This document shows, one piece after another, positions 43,862-52,737 of a stretch of 64,000 nt of DNA. Both the position numbers and the translations under genes were made by a program. Every line of letters begins with the position of its first letter. The first letter of the stretch is position 1. Source of the DNA: Pseudomonadota bacterium (GTDB lineage Bacteria > Pseudomonadota > Gammaproteobacteria > Steroidobacterales > Steroidobacteraceae); contig JAEWBG010000021.1 of assembly GCA_023391335.1 (NCBI GenBank), forward strand, positions 1 through 64,000, in the 5' to 3' direction. The notes beneath the pieces were generated by a model. The model ran no database searches. It was given only the letters and a program-made list of their open reading frames with translations, and was not told the DNA's origin.

Positions 43862-45757
43862 ATGACCCCCATCTCCATCCGCACTCAACTGACGCTCGAT
43901 GACTGGCACGCGCTGCGAGCGGCGTATGGGCAACGCACATTCGAGCGTGTGAGTGTGCGCTCGCGGCTGTTGCGGCTGCTGCCGTTCTTTTTTGCGGCAA
44001 TGATCGCGACGTGGTTACTTGAGAAAACCGGCGTGCAATTCGACGGCGTTACGTTTCTCTTGGGCGCGAGCGTTGCCGTTGCACTTGTGATCGTTTCGTC
44101 GCGGATGACGATGCGTCGCTCGCTGCCCGATCCCGACGGTGTGTTCCTGAGCGAGCTGACGCACGAGTTCAGCGCCGAGGGGATTCACTCGAAACGGCCG
44201 GGGATCGATTCGCGCATCGCGTGGAGTTGTATCAAGGAAATCACAGCGACGGCGCAGCTCATCTTCTTATGGACGGATCGCTACCAAGGCGTGCTCGTGC
44301 CGATCCGCGATTTGCCCGAAGGCATGAGCGTCGATACGGCGCGGGCGCAGTTCGAAGCCTGGCGAACGGGGACGCACACCGAAACCGTAGCCAGCGAAAC
44401 TCCACAAATGGCGAGCGAAACGGCGGAGCGACCAGAAGCTGCTCCCTCGTGGTTCCGAGCGCTGTCACAACTTCTGATTCTTCGAAACGCACCGCGCGTG
44501 CCCGAGCGCGTTTCGCTGTATTGGATCTTTGGACTTGCGCTGATGCTGATCGGCGCATGGATCGTGATCGATTGGTGGGATAAGCGTCCGGATGGCGAGT
44601 TCTATGCGTACAACGTGCCCATGCTCGCGTGGTTCGCGCTCGGAATGCTGAGCTTGAGCACGGTGGCAAGTGCGATGAGCATTCCGCGGGTGGATCTACG
44701 GCGAACGCTGCTGTTGACGCTCGCAGCGTCCGGTGCGCTACTCATCGCCATCAGTGCCGCAAGCTACGTGGTTCCCGACGAACTGTGGTGGCTGATCGAT
44801 TGCGCTGCGCTCGTCTATGTCTTCGTCTTCTGGCAGCGAGCGTTGCGATCGTTGACGGGTGGGCCACAGTTGCGCGCCGCGTTGGCGGTCGTCATCGCTG
44901 TGCTTGGCCTTGGATGGTTGAGCAGCGCGCTGTATGTCGATGCGAGCGTTTGGACGCCGCCTGAAGATACGAGCGAGGCGGACGCGGTCTGGCGTGATGG
45001 CGAGCAGATTCTTTTCGATCAACCGGCTCGCATCGATGCCGCGCTCGAGCAGGTTGCGCCTTCTACGGACCACATCGCGCACAACTTCTTCCTTGGCTTC
45101 GCGGGCGTAGGGGAGCAGCGCGTTTTTGCCGAGGAAATTGCGTTGGCATCGAAGGAAATCGATGCGCGGTTCTCGACCAAAGCCAGGACCCTGGAATTGA
45201 TCAACGACAAACGCGACTTCGATTCGGCGCCGCTCGCCACGGTATCGGGGCTGCGCTATGCCTTGAGCGGTCTCGCGCAGCGTATGAATCTGCAGCAGGA
45301 CGTTTTGTTCTTGTCGATCTCGTCGCACGGTTCGGACGATCCCCTGATCGCCGTCTCGAACGCGGGATTGCCGCTTGCAAATCTCTCGCCAGAAGAACTG
45401 TCGAGCGCATTGAATGATGCCGGCATTCAATGGCGCGTGATCGTGATTTCAGCGTGCCACGCGGGTGGCTTCATCGATGCGCTACAGAATGACAAGACGA
45501 TCGTGATCGCGGCAGCAGCCGCGGATCGCGTTTCATTCGGATGTGCGGATGATCGCGATCTGACGTACTTCGGCGAGGCGTTCTATCGCGATGCGTTGCC
45601 CAAAGCGCATTCGCTGCGCGATGCGTTCGAGGCCGCAAAGCGAGAAATTGCAGAGCGCGAGCGCAACGAAGGGTTCGCCTCATCGAAACCGCAGGCTTAC
45701 TTCGGCAAAGAGATCGAGAACAAACTCGCGGCTATTCTTCCCAGCGGAAACGCGTAA
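43862..45757 (+). CDS. Membrane-anchored C13 (legumain/caspase-like) peptidase
   Basis: A 631-residue inner-membrane protein. Two helices near residues 38-80 and a YcxB-like region (about 80-180: FSAEGIHSKRPGIDSRIAWSCIKEI) are followed by a second membrane block of about six helices (220-365) and a C-terminal soluble peptidase domain. The catalytic pair is His489 (SISSHGSDDP) and Cys532 (VISACHAGGFID), and the DRVSFGCADDRDLTYFGEAF tail is typical of bacterial C13. The ATG at 43862 is preferred. The natural substrate is unknown. The gene converges with the ABC permease gene, overlapping by 26 bases. Confidence 0.88.
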   Translation: MTPISIRTQLTLDDWHALRAAYGQRTFERVSVRSRLLRLLPFFFAAMIATWLLEKTGVQFDGVTFLLGASVAVALVIVSSRMTMRRSLPDPDGVFLSELTHEFSAEGIHSKRPGIDSRIAWSCIKEITATAQLIFLWTDRYQGVLVPIRDLPEGMSVDTARAQFEAWRTGTHTETVASETPQMASETAERPEAAPSWFRALSQLLILRNAPRVPERVSLYWIFGLALMLIGAWIVIDWWDKRPDGEFYAYNVPMLAWFALGMLSLSTVASAMSIPRVDLRRTLLLTLAASGALLIAISAASYVVPDELWWLIDCAALVYVFVFWQRALRSLTGGPQLRAALAVVIAVLGLGWLSSALYVDASVWTPPEDTSEADAVWRDGEQILFDQPARIDAALEQVAPSTDHIAHNFFLGFAGVGEQRVFAEEIALASKEIDARFSTKARTLELINDKRDFDSAPLATVSGLRYALSGLAQRMNLQQDVLFLSISSHGSDDPLIAVSNAGLPLANLSPEELSSALNDAGIQWRVIVISACHAGGFIDALQNDKTIVIAAAAADRVSFGCADDRDLTYFGEAFYRDALPKAHSLRDAFEAAKREIAERERNEGFASSKPQAYFGKEIENKLAAILPSGNA

Positions 45758-47015
45758 GCGTCGCTACGAAGAACGCAGCGGAAAACGCGAACAGCACACC
45801 GCACGCGACGAGCGCATTGCTTAGATCCAAGCCGCGCCACGTCATCGCTTCTAGACCGTCGATCGCCCAACGCACAGGAATGATCTTGGTTACGCCCTGC
45901 AGCCATGCGGGGAACAGGAACATTGGAATCCACGCGCCGCTCAGCATGACCATGATCAACACGGCGAGCATCGATACGCCGCGGGTTGCGCCGGTGGTGT
46001 TGCCGAGCGCGGCGATCAATAGCCCAAAGCTTGCCGCCATGAGTGCGCTTGCAAGCGAGACGAGTACGAACCCGAGCGCGCTGCCATGAATGCGAACGCC
46101 GAAGACTGCAATCGCGAATGCAAAACACACGAACAGCGATAACGATCCGATGAGTGTGCCGCTGATCACTTTGCTGGTGAGCAGCAGATGGCGCGAGATC
46201 GGCGCGCTTCGCAAGCGCCTCCACAACCCGCGCTGACGTTCCAGCAATACGGCGATGCCGAGATCGACGCCGGCAATCAACACGAACTGCATGCCAAGGC
46301 CTGCGAACGCATGAGCGTAGCCGTTGTAGCTCACGCCCGCGGAAGAGGTGACGGCCGTTTCGGTCACGTGGAAGGGAACACCAATTTCAAGGTTCGCTGA
46401 TGACGCCGCTGCTGCGTCGCTGCCGTACAGCGCTTGAGCCGCCAAAAGCACTGCGCGCACTCGTGCCCTTTGCTCTGGCTGCATGCTGCTTGCGTCCAGA
46501 TCGCGCAATGTCTCATTGAGCACCCGAGGTGCGGATTCTCCCGAGAACACTTCCTTGCTGACCGACTGAATCACGTGCTGCGTGAGCACGCCATGCAGCA
46601 GTGCGAGTTCCGCGTTGTGCGAAGGGTCATAGAGCAGTGTGAGTTCCGGCCGTTGCATTCCCGTGAAGAATGCGCGGCTCGCCGCTTCTCCGAATCCTTG
46701 CGGAATCACAGCGGCGACTACGATCGAACCTTTGCGCACGGCCTCGCGCGCTGCCGATTCGTCCAGCATCACGACGTGTAACTTCGAGTCGGCTTGCGTC
46801 GCGCTGACGATACGCTTGGAGATCGCGCTGCCGTCCGAGTCGGTCAGCGCAACTTCGATCTTGGCGGGCGCCTTTTGTGCGCTCGCGCCCGAGAAGATAA
46901 ATCCGAAGAAGGACGCAATCACGATGGGCGCGACGAAACTTAAGATCAGCGCGCGCCGATCGGTCGCGAACAACTGGAGATCTTTGCGAACCAACGCTAG
47001 GAGTTGGATGAACAT
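45732..47015 (-). CDS. ABC-2 type exporter permease
   Basis: A 427-residue permease: an N-terminal helix (LILSFVAPIVIASFFGFIFSG), a large periplasmic segment (about 45-230) with IPQGFGE, then five to six helices (MQFVLIAGVDLGIAVLLERQRGLWRRLRSAPISRH, LFVCFAFAIAVFGVRI, GVSMLAVLIMVMLSGAWIPM). It is of the YbhS/YhgE-like class that exports drugs, lipids or other hydrophobic compounds. It starts two bases after the ATPase gene's stop, so the two form one operon. Substrate unknown. Confidence 0.9.
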   Translation of the reverse strand: MFIQLLALVRKDLQLFATDRRALILSFVAPIVIASFFGFIFSGASAQKAPAKIEVALTDSDGSAISKRIVSATQADSKLHVVMLDESAAREAVRKGSIVVAAVIPQGFGEAASRAFFTGMQRPELTLLYDPSHNAELALLHGVLTQHVIQSVSKEVFSGESAPRVLNETLRDLDASSMQPEQRARVRAVLLAAQALYGSDAAAASSANLEIGVPFHVTETAVTSSAGVSYNGYAHAFAGLGMQFVLIAGVDLGIAVLLERQRGLWRRLRSAPISRHLLLTSKVISGTLIGSLSLFVCFAFAIAVFGVRIHGSALGFVLVSLASALMAASFGLLIAALGNTTGATRGVSMLAVLIMVMLSGAWIPMFLFPAWLQGVTKIIPVRWAIDGLEAMTWRGLDLSNALVACGVLFAFSAAFFVATLTRFRWEE

Positions 47016-47017
47016 GG

Positions 47018-47761
<744 letters not shown>

Positions 47762-47921
47762 ACTGCCCCCTTCGTGATCGGGTCAAAAGGTAGCGGGTGC
47801 TACGGTTCGCGCCAATCGACGACCGGCCAATGGCGGCTTCAAGCCGGTCGGGTGCGGGTTGCCGGGCGCAACCTTTCGTCGGCGCGCGGCATCTCAATCG
47901 CATCGCCACAAAGGGTGCACC

Positions 47922-48803
47922 ATGAAAAAAAGCCATTTCACGATCGCTGCCGGACTCTGCGCTGCTGTTGCTGCCACTTCCTGGGCTGCGTGTCCGAATC
48001 ACGCTGAGAGATCGATTGCAGCCACGTCGGCCCAAGGCATCAATCGCGTGGTCATCCGTGCAGGAGCCGGCAAGCTCATCGTTCGCGGCACGGACGCGAA
48101 TTCGATCAGCGCCAAAGGTGAAGCCTGTGCTGATCGCGACGCGGACCTCGAACGTATGCAGCTCAACTCGAGACGTGAAGGGGATACGCTCGTTATCGAA
48201 AGCGCGGTGGATGGAACCAGTTGGCACTGGTGGGGCGGCGGAAATGCCTGGCTCGACACGGAAGTCACAGTGCCGCGCTCCATTGCAGTCGACATCGACG
48301 ATGGCAGCGGCGATATGGAAGTCAGCGGTACGGGCACCGTCAAAATCGAAGATGGCTCTGGGAGCACGCGCGTTAGCGATGTTCAGGGGAATGTGACGAT
48401 TCGCGATGGATCAGGCGATCTGCAAGTCGACCAAGTTCGCGGCGACGTTTCGATCAACGATGAGTCGGGGGACATTCGCGTCAATCGAGTCGAAGGTTCG
48501 CTGAGCATCCCCGATGACGGCTCCGGCAGCATCACCGCAGAGGATGTCGCTGGCGATGTGCGGATTCAGAACGATGGGTCGGGCGAGATCGAGATTTCAA
48601 AAGTACAACGCTCGGTGTTCATCGGCGACGACGGCTCGGGTGAAATTCAGATTGCAAATGTGCACGGCAATGTAGACATTGATTCCGACGGCTCCGGCGG
48701 CATCGACGTTAAGGATGTCGATGGAGACTTCAGAGTCGGCGCGGACGGCAGCGGTGGAGTCCATCACGAGCGCGTCCGCGGCAGCGTGCACATACCGAAT
48801 TGA
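47922..48803 (+). CDS. Secreted DGSG-repeat protein (DUF4097-like beta-solenoid)
   Basis: A 293-residue protein with signal peptide KKSHFTIAAGLCAAVAATSWA. After a 100-residue N-domain the sequence becomes a run of about nine 19-21-residue units carrying DGSG, e.g. VKIEDGSGSTRVSDVQGN, VTIRDGSGDLQVDQVRGD, VFIGDDGSGEIQIANVHGN. This pattern predicts a right-handed parallel beta-solenoid like DUF4097/adhesin-type proteins. The charged Asp-rich loops could bind cations. The ATG at 47922 is chosen because it leads directly into the signal peptide. It is followed closely by slyX. Confidence 0.8.
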   Translation: MKKSHFTIAAGLCAAVAATSWAACPNHAERSIAATSAQGINRVVIRAGAGKLIVRGTDANSISAKGEACADRDADLERMQLNSRREGDTLVIESAVDGTSWHWWGGGNAWLDTEVTVPRSIAVDIDDGSGDMEVSGTGTVKIEDGSGSTRVSDVQGNVTIRDGSGDLQVDQVRGDVSINDESGDIRVNRVEGSLSIPDDGSGSITAEDVAGDVRIQNDGSGEIEISKVQRSVFIGDDGSGEIQIANVHGNVDIDSDGSGGIDVKDVDGDFRVGADGSGGVHHERVRGSVHIPN

Positions 48804-48811
48804 GGGCCAAC

Positions 48812-49021
48812 ATGTCTGATGCGGAGTTTCGCGAGTCCATTGAGCTCAAGGTCGCATTTCTAGAGCGCGCCAATACCGAACTGAGCGATGTCGTGTATCG
48901 GCAGCAGCAAGAGATCGCACAGCTCAAGGAGCAGTTGTTGCTGCTCATCGATCGGCTCGAAGGCATGAAGCTCGAAATGGAGAGTTACTCCCCGGCGGAG
49001 GAGAAGCCGCCGCACTACTGA
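48812..49021 (+). CDS. slyX: SlyX-like protein
   Basis: A 69-residue coiled-coil protein: SDAEFRESIELKVAFLERANTELSDVVYRQQQEIAQLKEQLLLLIDRLE, then a Pro-rich end KPPHY. Length, heptad pattern and the C-terminal PPHY match SlyX. Start at the ATG of 48812. Function is poorly understood. Confidence 0.88.
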   Translation: MSDAEFRESIELKVAFLERANTELSDVVYRQQQEIAQLKEQLLLLIDRLEGMKLEMESYSPAEEKPPHY

Positions 49022-49230
49022 GGGGAAGCGGGAGCGAAGAGGCAAGCGCTGGCGCGCAGGCAAGCCTTCGGCAAGCAAGCCGCGCGGACAAGCAAAAGAG
49101 CGCGGCAGGGAAGCTGACGTTCGTCAGCAGGCCAGAATGCACGGCGTACTGGGGTTCGTGAATCGGGGATCGGGGATCGCTGGGGGACAGACCGTTGTGC
49201 TGGCTGCCAACCGTCAACCGTCAACCGACC
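49022..49230. repeat. Mosaic repeat with GGCAAGC mini-hairpins and ACCGTCA units
   Basis: This stretch resembles 1-330: AGGCAAGC linkers, small hairpins such as GCTGACGTTCGTCAGC and CCTTCGG, then CGGGGATCGGGGATCG and CCGTCAACCGTCAACCG tandem units (49211-49227). The full gap runs to the zinc-ribbon gene at 49322 and holds no credible gene. Confidence 0.65.
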
Positions 49231-49321
49231 ATCACCAACTGTTCACGCCCGGAACCCGCTCGCACGTGGATCGTTTACGCCTACGCAATGAACTCCTTCG
49301 ACTGAAGAGGGAAGGGCCGCG

Positions 49322-49546
49322 ATGGCAGTACGTCGAACCGTTGGGAAAATCGTCGAGACGCGATGGTGGCTTGCAAGCGGAACCGAGGAGTGTCCGCACT
49401 GCGGTCAGTTCTATGCCGAAGAGCTGGTCTTCCACTGTCCTGAATGCGATGCCCCGTCCTGCATGCACTGTCGCCAACGGCACGAGTCGGGTCGACACGT
49501 CTGCCCGGAATGTGTGAACCGGTCCGAGGAGGACACCCGTGGCTAG
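49322..49546 (+). CDS. Small zinc-ribbon protein upstream of Ku
   Basis: A 74-residue protein with four CxxC-type pairs: CPHCGQFY, CPECDAPSC, CMHCRQRH and CPECVNR, which should bind two zinc ions. Its 3' end overlaps the Ku start by eight bases, so it belongs to the NHEJ operon. Its role is unknown; by position it may help Ku or act as a DNA or RNA-binding accessory. Confidence 0.75.
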   Translation: MAVRRTVGKIVETRWWLASGTEECPHCGQFYAEELVFHCPECDAPSCMHCRQRHESGRHVCPECVNRSEEDTRG

Positions 49547-50318
49547 AGCCATTTGGACCGGTCACATCGATTTCGGCAAGCAGCACGTCGGAGTGAAACT
49601 GTACTCGGCCGTCGAGGATCGCACCGTTCACTTTCATCTTCTGCATGCGAAGGATCGCGCGCCGGTGCAACAGCACATCGTTCGCAAAGACACCGGCAAA
49701 GATGTGAACAAAGAGGTGATCCGCAAAGCGTATGCGCTCGATCGCCACACTGCGGTAATCCTGCAAGCGGACGAATTGGAAAAGCTCATTCCGCCGGAGT
49801 CGCGCGAGATCCACGTGTGCCGATTCGTTCCGCGCGCCGCGATCGGCGACCAATGGTTCGATCGTCCTTACTATCTCGGCCCCGATAAAGAAGACGAGGA
49901 CTATTTCGCCTTAGCTGCAGCGATCGAACACAAGCAGGTGCTCGGTATCGTGCGTTGGGTCATGCGCAAGAAGCGGTACGTGGGTGCACTAGGCGCATTG
50001 AACGGGTATCTGGTGCTGACGACGATGCGTCGCGCCGAGCAGGTGTTGAGTTTCTCGGGAGTGCAGCCCGCGAAGAGTTCGGCTCCGCTCGCGAGCGAGC
50101 TCAAACTTGCGCAGCAACTCGTCGATTCCATCTCGGCCGATTTCGATCCGCAGTTGTGGCACAACGAATACCACGATCGCTTGTGCAAGCTGATCGAGGC
50201 CAAGGCGCGCGGCGAAAAGCTCGAGCCGGTACGCAAGAAGAAGGCTGCGCCGCAGCGCGATCTCGCGGAGACATTGCGCGCGAGTATCTCAGCAGCGAAG
50301 GAGCGCAAAGTTGCCTAA
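49539..50318 (+). CDS. Ku protein (NHEJ DNA-end binding), copy 1
   Basis: A 259-residue bacterial Ku: ARAIWTGHIDFGKQHVGVKLYSAVEDRTVHFHLLH, NKEVIRKAYALD, EKLIPPESREIHVCRFVP, WFDRPYYLGPDKEDEDYFALAAAIEH. It forms a homo- or heterodimeric ring on double-strand ends and recruits LigD; no ligD gene is in the window. The start is GTG inside the preceding gene. It overlaps the second Ku gene by eight bases (50311-50318), and the two may form a heterodimer. Confidence 0.93.
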   Translation: MARAIWTGHIDFGKQHVGVKLYSAVEDRTVHFHLLHAKDRAPVQQHIVRKDTGKDVNKEVIRKAYALDRHTAVILQADELEKLIPPESREIHVCRFVPRAAIGDQWFDRPYYLGPDKEDEDYFALAAAIEHKQVLGIVRWVMRKKRYVGALGALNGYLVLTTMRRAEQVLSFSGVQPAKSSAPLASELKLAQQLVDSISADFDPQLWHNEYHDRLCKLIEAKARGEKLEPVRKKKAAPQRDLAETLRASISAAKERKVA

Positions 50319-51306
50319 GCGAAAATCAACCAAAGCGCCGCCGCAAGAGAATGCCGCTGAAGAGAGCAGTGCGCGCGTGCGTCCGATCTGGACCGGCACG
50401 ATCACCTTCGGGCTGGTGAGCATTCCCGTCGAACTGCTTACGAGTGTTCGCGCACGCGAAACCGCAATGAAGCTCGTGGACGAGGAAGGTCATCCGCTCG
50501 GGCGCCGGTATTTCTGCTCCAAGGAAGGTAAGAAGTTGGATCAGGATGATCTGATTCGCGGCTACGAAACCGACGACGGCAAGATGGTTGTAATCAGCGA
50601 TGAGGAATTCGAATCGGTCGCGCCAGAAATGTCGCCGGACATCGAGTTGCGCAACTTTGTGCCGCTCGAGCAGATTCCTCCGCTGTATTTTTCCAAACCA
50701 TATTTTCTCGCGCCCACCGGCAAATCGTCGAAGGCCTACAACTTGTTGGCCGCAACCATGGAGCGGTCAGGCAAAGTGGGCATCGGCAGTTTCGTGATGC
50801 GCGGCCACGAGTACTTGGTCGCGATCCTTTCCGACAATGGCGTGCTTCGTGCGGACACGTTGCGCTATTCGGATGAGGTTCGGACACCGGAAATGATCGG
50901 GCTGCCTGAGCACGGCAAGCCCAACGCGCGGAAGGTGACTCAGTTCTCCAAGGCGATCGACGAATTGCTACGCAAGGAAATGGATCCCGCAGAACTCGAA
51001 GACGAGGAGGCCGAGGCTCTGCATCATTTGGTCGAAGCAAAGCGCAAGAAAGATGAAGACGTCGTCTCGCAGGCCGAAACAGCGGAAGCAGATTCAGAGG
51101 AAGAACAGGGTGGCGGTAATGTCATCGATCTGATGGCCGTGTTGCGCAAGAGCTTGTCGAAGAATGCCGTCGTGAAGAATGCGACGGGTGCAGCGCCGAT
51201 TTCGCTGGCCGAGCATCGCGCCAAGCGCGCGAGCAAGAACGGTCGTACTACCAAGAGGGCCGCGCACTCGAAGCGGCGTGCCAAGAAGAGCGGAGGTAAG
51301 TCCTAA
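50311..51306 (+). CDS. Ku protein (NHEJ DNA-end binding), copy 2
   Basis: A 331-residue Ku: RPIWTGTITFGLVSIPVELLTSVRARET, EEGHPLGRRYFCSKEGKKLDQDDLIRGYE, PPLYFSKPYFLAPTGKSSKAYNLLAATME and the C-terminal Lys/Arg-rich tail (about the last 45 residues), which in bacteria contacts DNA. It has a TTG start (LPKRKSTK). It is only distantly similar to copy 1, suggesting an old paralogue rather than a recent duplication. A short repeat follows at about 51352-51400. Confidence 0.93.
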   Translation: MPKRKSTKAPPQENAAEESSARVRPIWTGTITFGLVSIPVELLTSVRARETAMKLVDEEGHPLGRRYFCSKEGKKLDQDDLIRGYETDDGKMVVISDEEFESVAPEMSPDIELRNFVPLEQIPPLYFSKPYFLAPTGKSSKAYNLLAATMERSGKVGIGSFVMRGHEYLVAILSDNGVLRADTLRYSDEVRTPEMIGLPEHGKPNARKVTQFSKAIDELLRKEMDPAELEDEEAEALHHLVEAKRKKDEDVVSQAETAEADSEEEQGGGNVIDLMAVLRKSLSKNAVVKNATGAAPISLAEHRAKRASKNGRTTKRAAHSKRRAKKSGGKS

Positions 51307-51351
51307 TAAGACGTCCAAAGTCGTATTGCCGCTGATCTCCCCAGCGGCGCA

Positions 51352-51400
51352 TCAGTCCTTCTTGTGCCCTCTGTATTTTTCTGTGCTCCTTGTGTTGCTC
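51352..51400 (-). repeat. CACAAGGAGCACAG-type dispersed repeat
   Basis: On minus the segment reads CAACACAAGGAGCACAG then AAATACAGAGGGCACAAG, a diverged member of the family at 31700-31986. It lies between the Ku operon and the hibernation factor gene. Confidence 0.6.
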
Positions 51401-51420
51401 CACCGGCTTCTACCGGCTTC

Positions 51421-51750
51421 CTAGTCGCCGCGCACCTCGCGCGCATAATCCTGAAGTTTGCGCTTGGCAGTATCGAAGGCGTGATTCAGCGCGGCGTAAA
51501 AGTCCGCATGCTCTTCGTGATCGCTGCGTTGATTGTGGACGTAGATTTCTTTCCCTGGCACACGAAGATCGATTCGCACATCGAAAGGCGCGCCTTTGTT
51601 CTTGTGCGCTGGCGGGGTCTCGATCATCACGTGACAGGCCGTGATGCGATCGAACAGCTTCTCGAGTTTGTCGACGTGCTCGCGAACCGAAGCTTCGATC
51701 GCGGGCGAAGAATCCATATGTCGATAGGTAATCTGTAGTGGCGTTTGCAT
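51421..51750 (-). CDS. hpf: Ribosome hibernation promoting factor (HPF/RaiA, short form)
   Basis: A 109-residue protein of the S30EA family: MQTPLQITYRHMDSSPAIEASVREHVDKLEKLF, CHVMIETPPAHKNKGAPFDVRIDLRVPGKEIYV, then HADFYAALNHAFDTAKRKLQDYAR. Start at the ATG of 51750 with a strong GGAGG. The longer frame to 51810 adds 20 residues not typical of the family. It binds the ribosome in stationary phase to form inactive particles. Confidence 0.93.
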   Translation of the reverse strand: MQTPLQITYRHMDSSPAIEASVREHVDKLEKLFDRITACHVMIETPPAHKNKGAPFDVRIDLRVPGKEIYVHNQRSDHEEHADFYAALNHAFDTAKRKLQDYAREVRGD

Positions 51751-51963
51751 CGTTTCCTCCGTATGCGCATGTTCGCCGCGAGCGCGAGTCTCGCGTACTC
51801 GGAAATCCACGTGCGTCGTTTCGGTTGAACGATCGCGGGATTGAGCGCTTTGTCTATTTCAAACGGGGTGGTGGAGGGGTGGTTCCGTGTGAAGTGGAAT
51901 CCGCACTGGGTGACTTGCATGCACCGAACGCGCATCAAACGAGATCTCTGGATTGTGGCTCTA

Positions 51964-52377
51964 TTACTCAACCGCCGCATTCGGTTTGGAATCTAAGTGA
52001 CGGCGCGTGGCAGCCAGGGTCGAATCGGGATTGTGCTGTTCCGCATGGCAATTGGCGCATAGGAGTAGGCACTTCCTGACCTCTTCCGCGATGACGTCCC
52101 ATCGGAGGTTCGCTAAGGAGCGCATATCGAGCTGAAATTGTTTGCGTGACGGATCTATGTGATGAAATTCGAGTGCACCGAAGTTGCGGTTGTATCCGCA
52201 TCGAGTGCACTGGCCGCCGAGCATGGCAATGAGCTTCAGCTTGCGCTCACGTCCGCGGGCTTGTTGCGCCAAGTAGCTTTGATGGTGGTAGTTCGTGTGT
52301 CGGTTCTTGCAGGCTCGGCTGCAGAACTTTCGTTGGCGACCTTGCAATTCGGATGAGCATACCGTGCATCGATCCAT
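51964..52377 (-). CDS. HNH-type zinc-finger nuclease-like protein
   Basis: A 137-residue protein with an N-terminal zinc knuckle (CTVCSSELQG, FCSRACKNRH) and an HNH-like core (CTRCGYNRN, LEFHHIDPSRK, LLLCANCHAEQHN). This resembles small HNH endonuclease-like proteins found widely as genomic or phage genes. It has no partner on the same strand. It lies just before the defence-type region starting at about 52.4 kb. Confidence 0.75.
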   Translation of the reverse strand: MDRCTVCSSELQGRQRKFCSRACKNRHTNYHHQSYLAQQARGRERKLKLIAMLGGQCTRCGYNRNFGALEFHHIDPSRKQFQLDMRSLANLRWDVIAEEVRKCLLLCANCHAEQHNPDSTLAATRRHLDSKPNAAVE

Positions 52378-52737
52378 CGTTGCTTCCTCGAATGGTGGGC
52401 CTGGCAGGATTATCTGCGCGCATCCATGTGCTTCGACCCCGTTGGGGCCAGCACACTCCCGTCATGAATTGCGTGAGTGTGCTGTTCAAAAGTGCTTCGT
52501 GCACTTTTAGTCGAACCTAAAGAAGCGTTGCGGTTGCGACTTCCCTGACACCGCGGCTCGGCTACTGATCGCAATCTGCAGCTGATCGAAACTGCCGACG
52601 TCGATGATGGCAAGAACGTATCGACTGAATACAACGTCGTTGCAGGTTCTCGTCCTGCCAGGATGTGCATGAAACCAAAGATTGGCCGGAACTGATCAGC
52701 AAAGTCTGGCCTGGTTAGGTATCGCTTCCGGACCTTG
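52378..52737. other. Intergenic gap at the border of the defence-type region
   Basis: About 360 bases with no convincing gene. It holds a strong bidirectional terminator (52488-52508) and a second weaker hairpin with arms GCACACTC and GAGTGTGC (about 52452-52483). The minus-strand reading frame across 52410-52787 has no family resemblance or ribosome site. No tRNA or integrase-type attachment site is recognisable. Confidence 0.5.
52488..52508. terminator. Bidirectional Rho-independent terminator
   Basis: AAAAGTGC, loop TTCGT, GCACTTTT: an 8-base stem with A and T ends on either side that works on both strands. It can end transcription of the HNH gene at 52738-53712 on minus. Confidence 0.75.
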
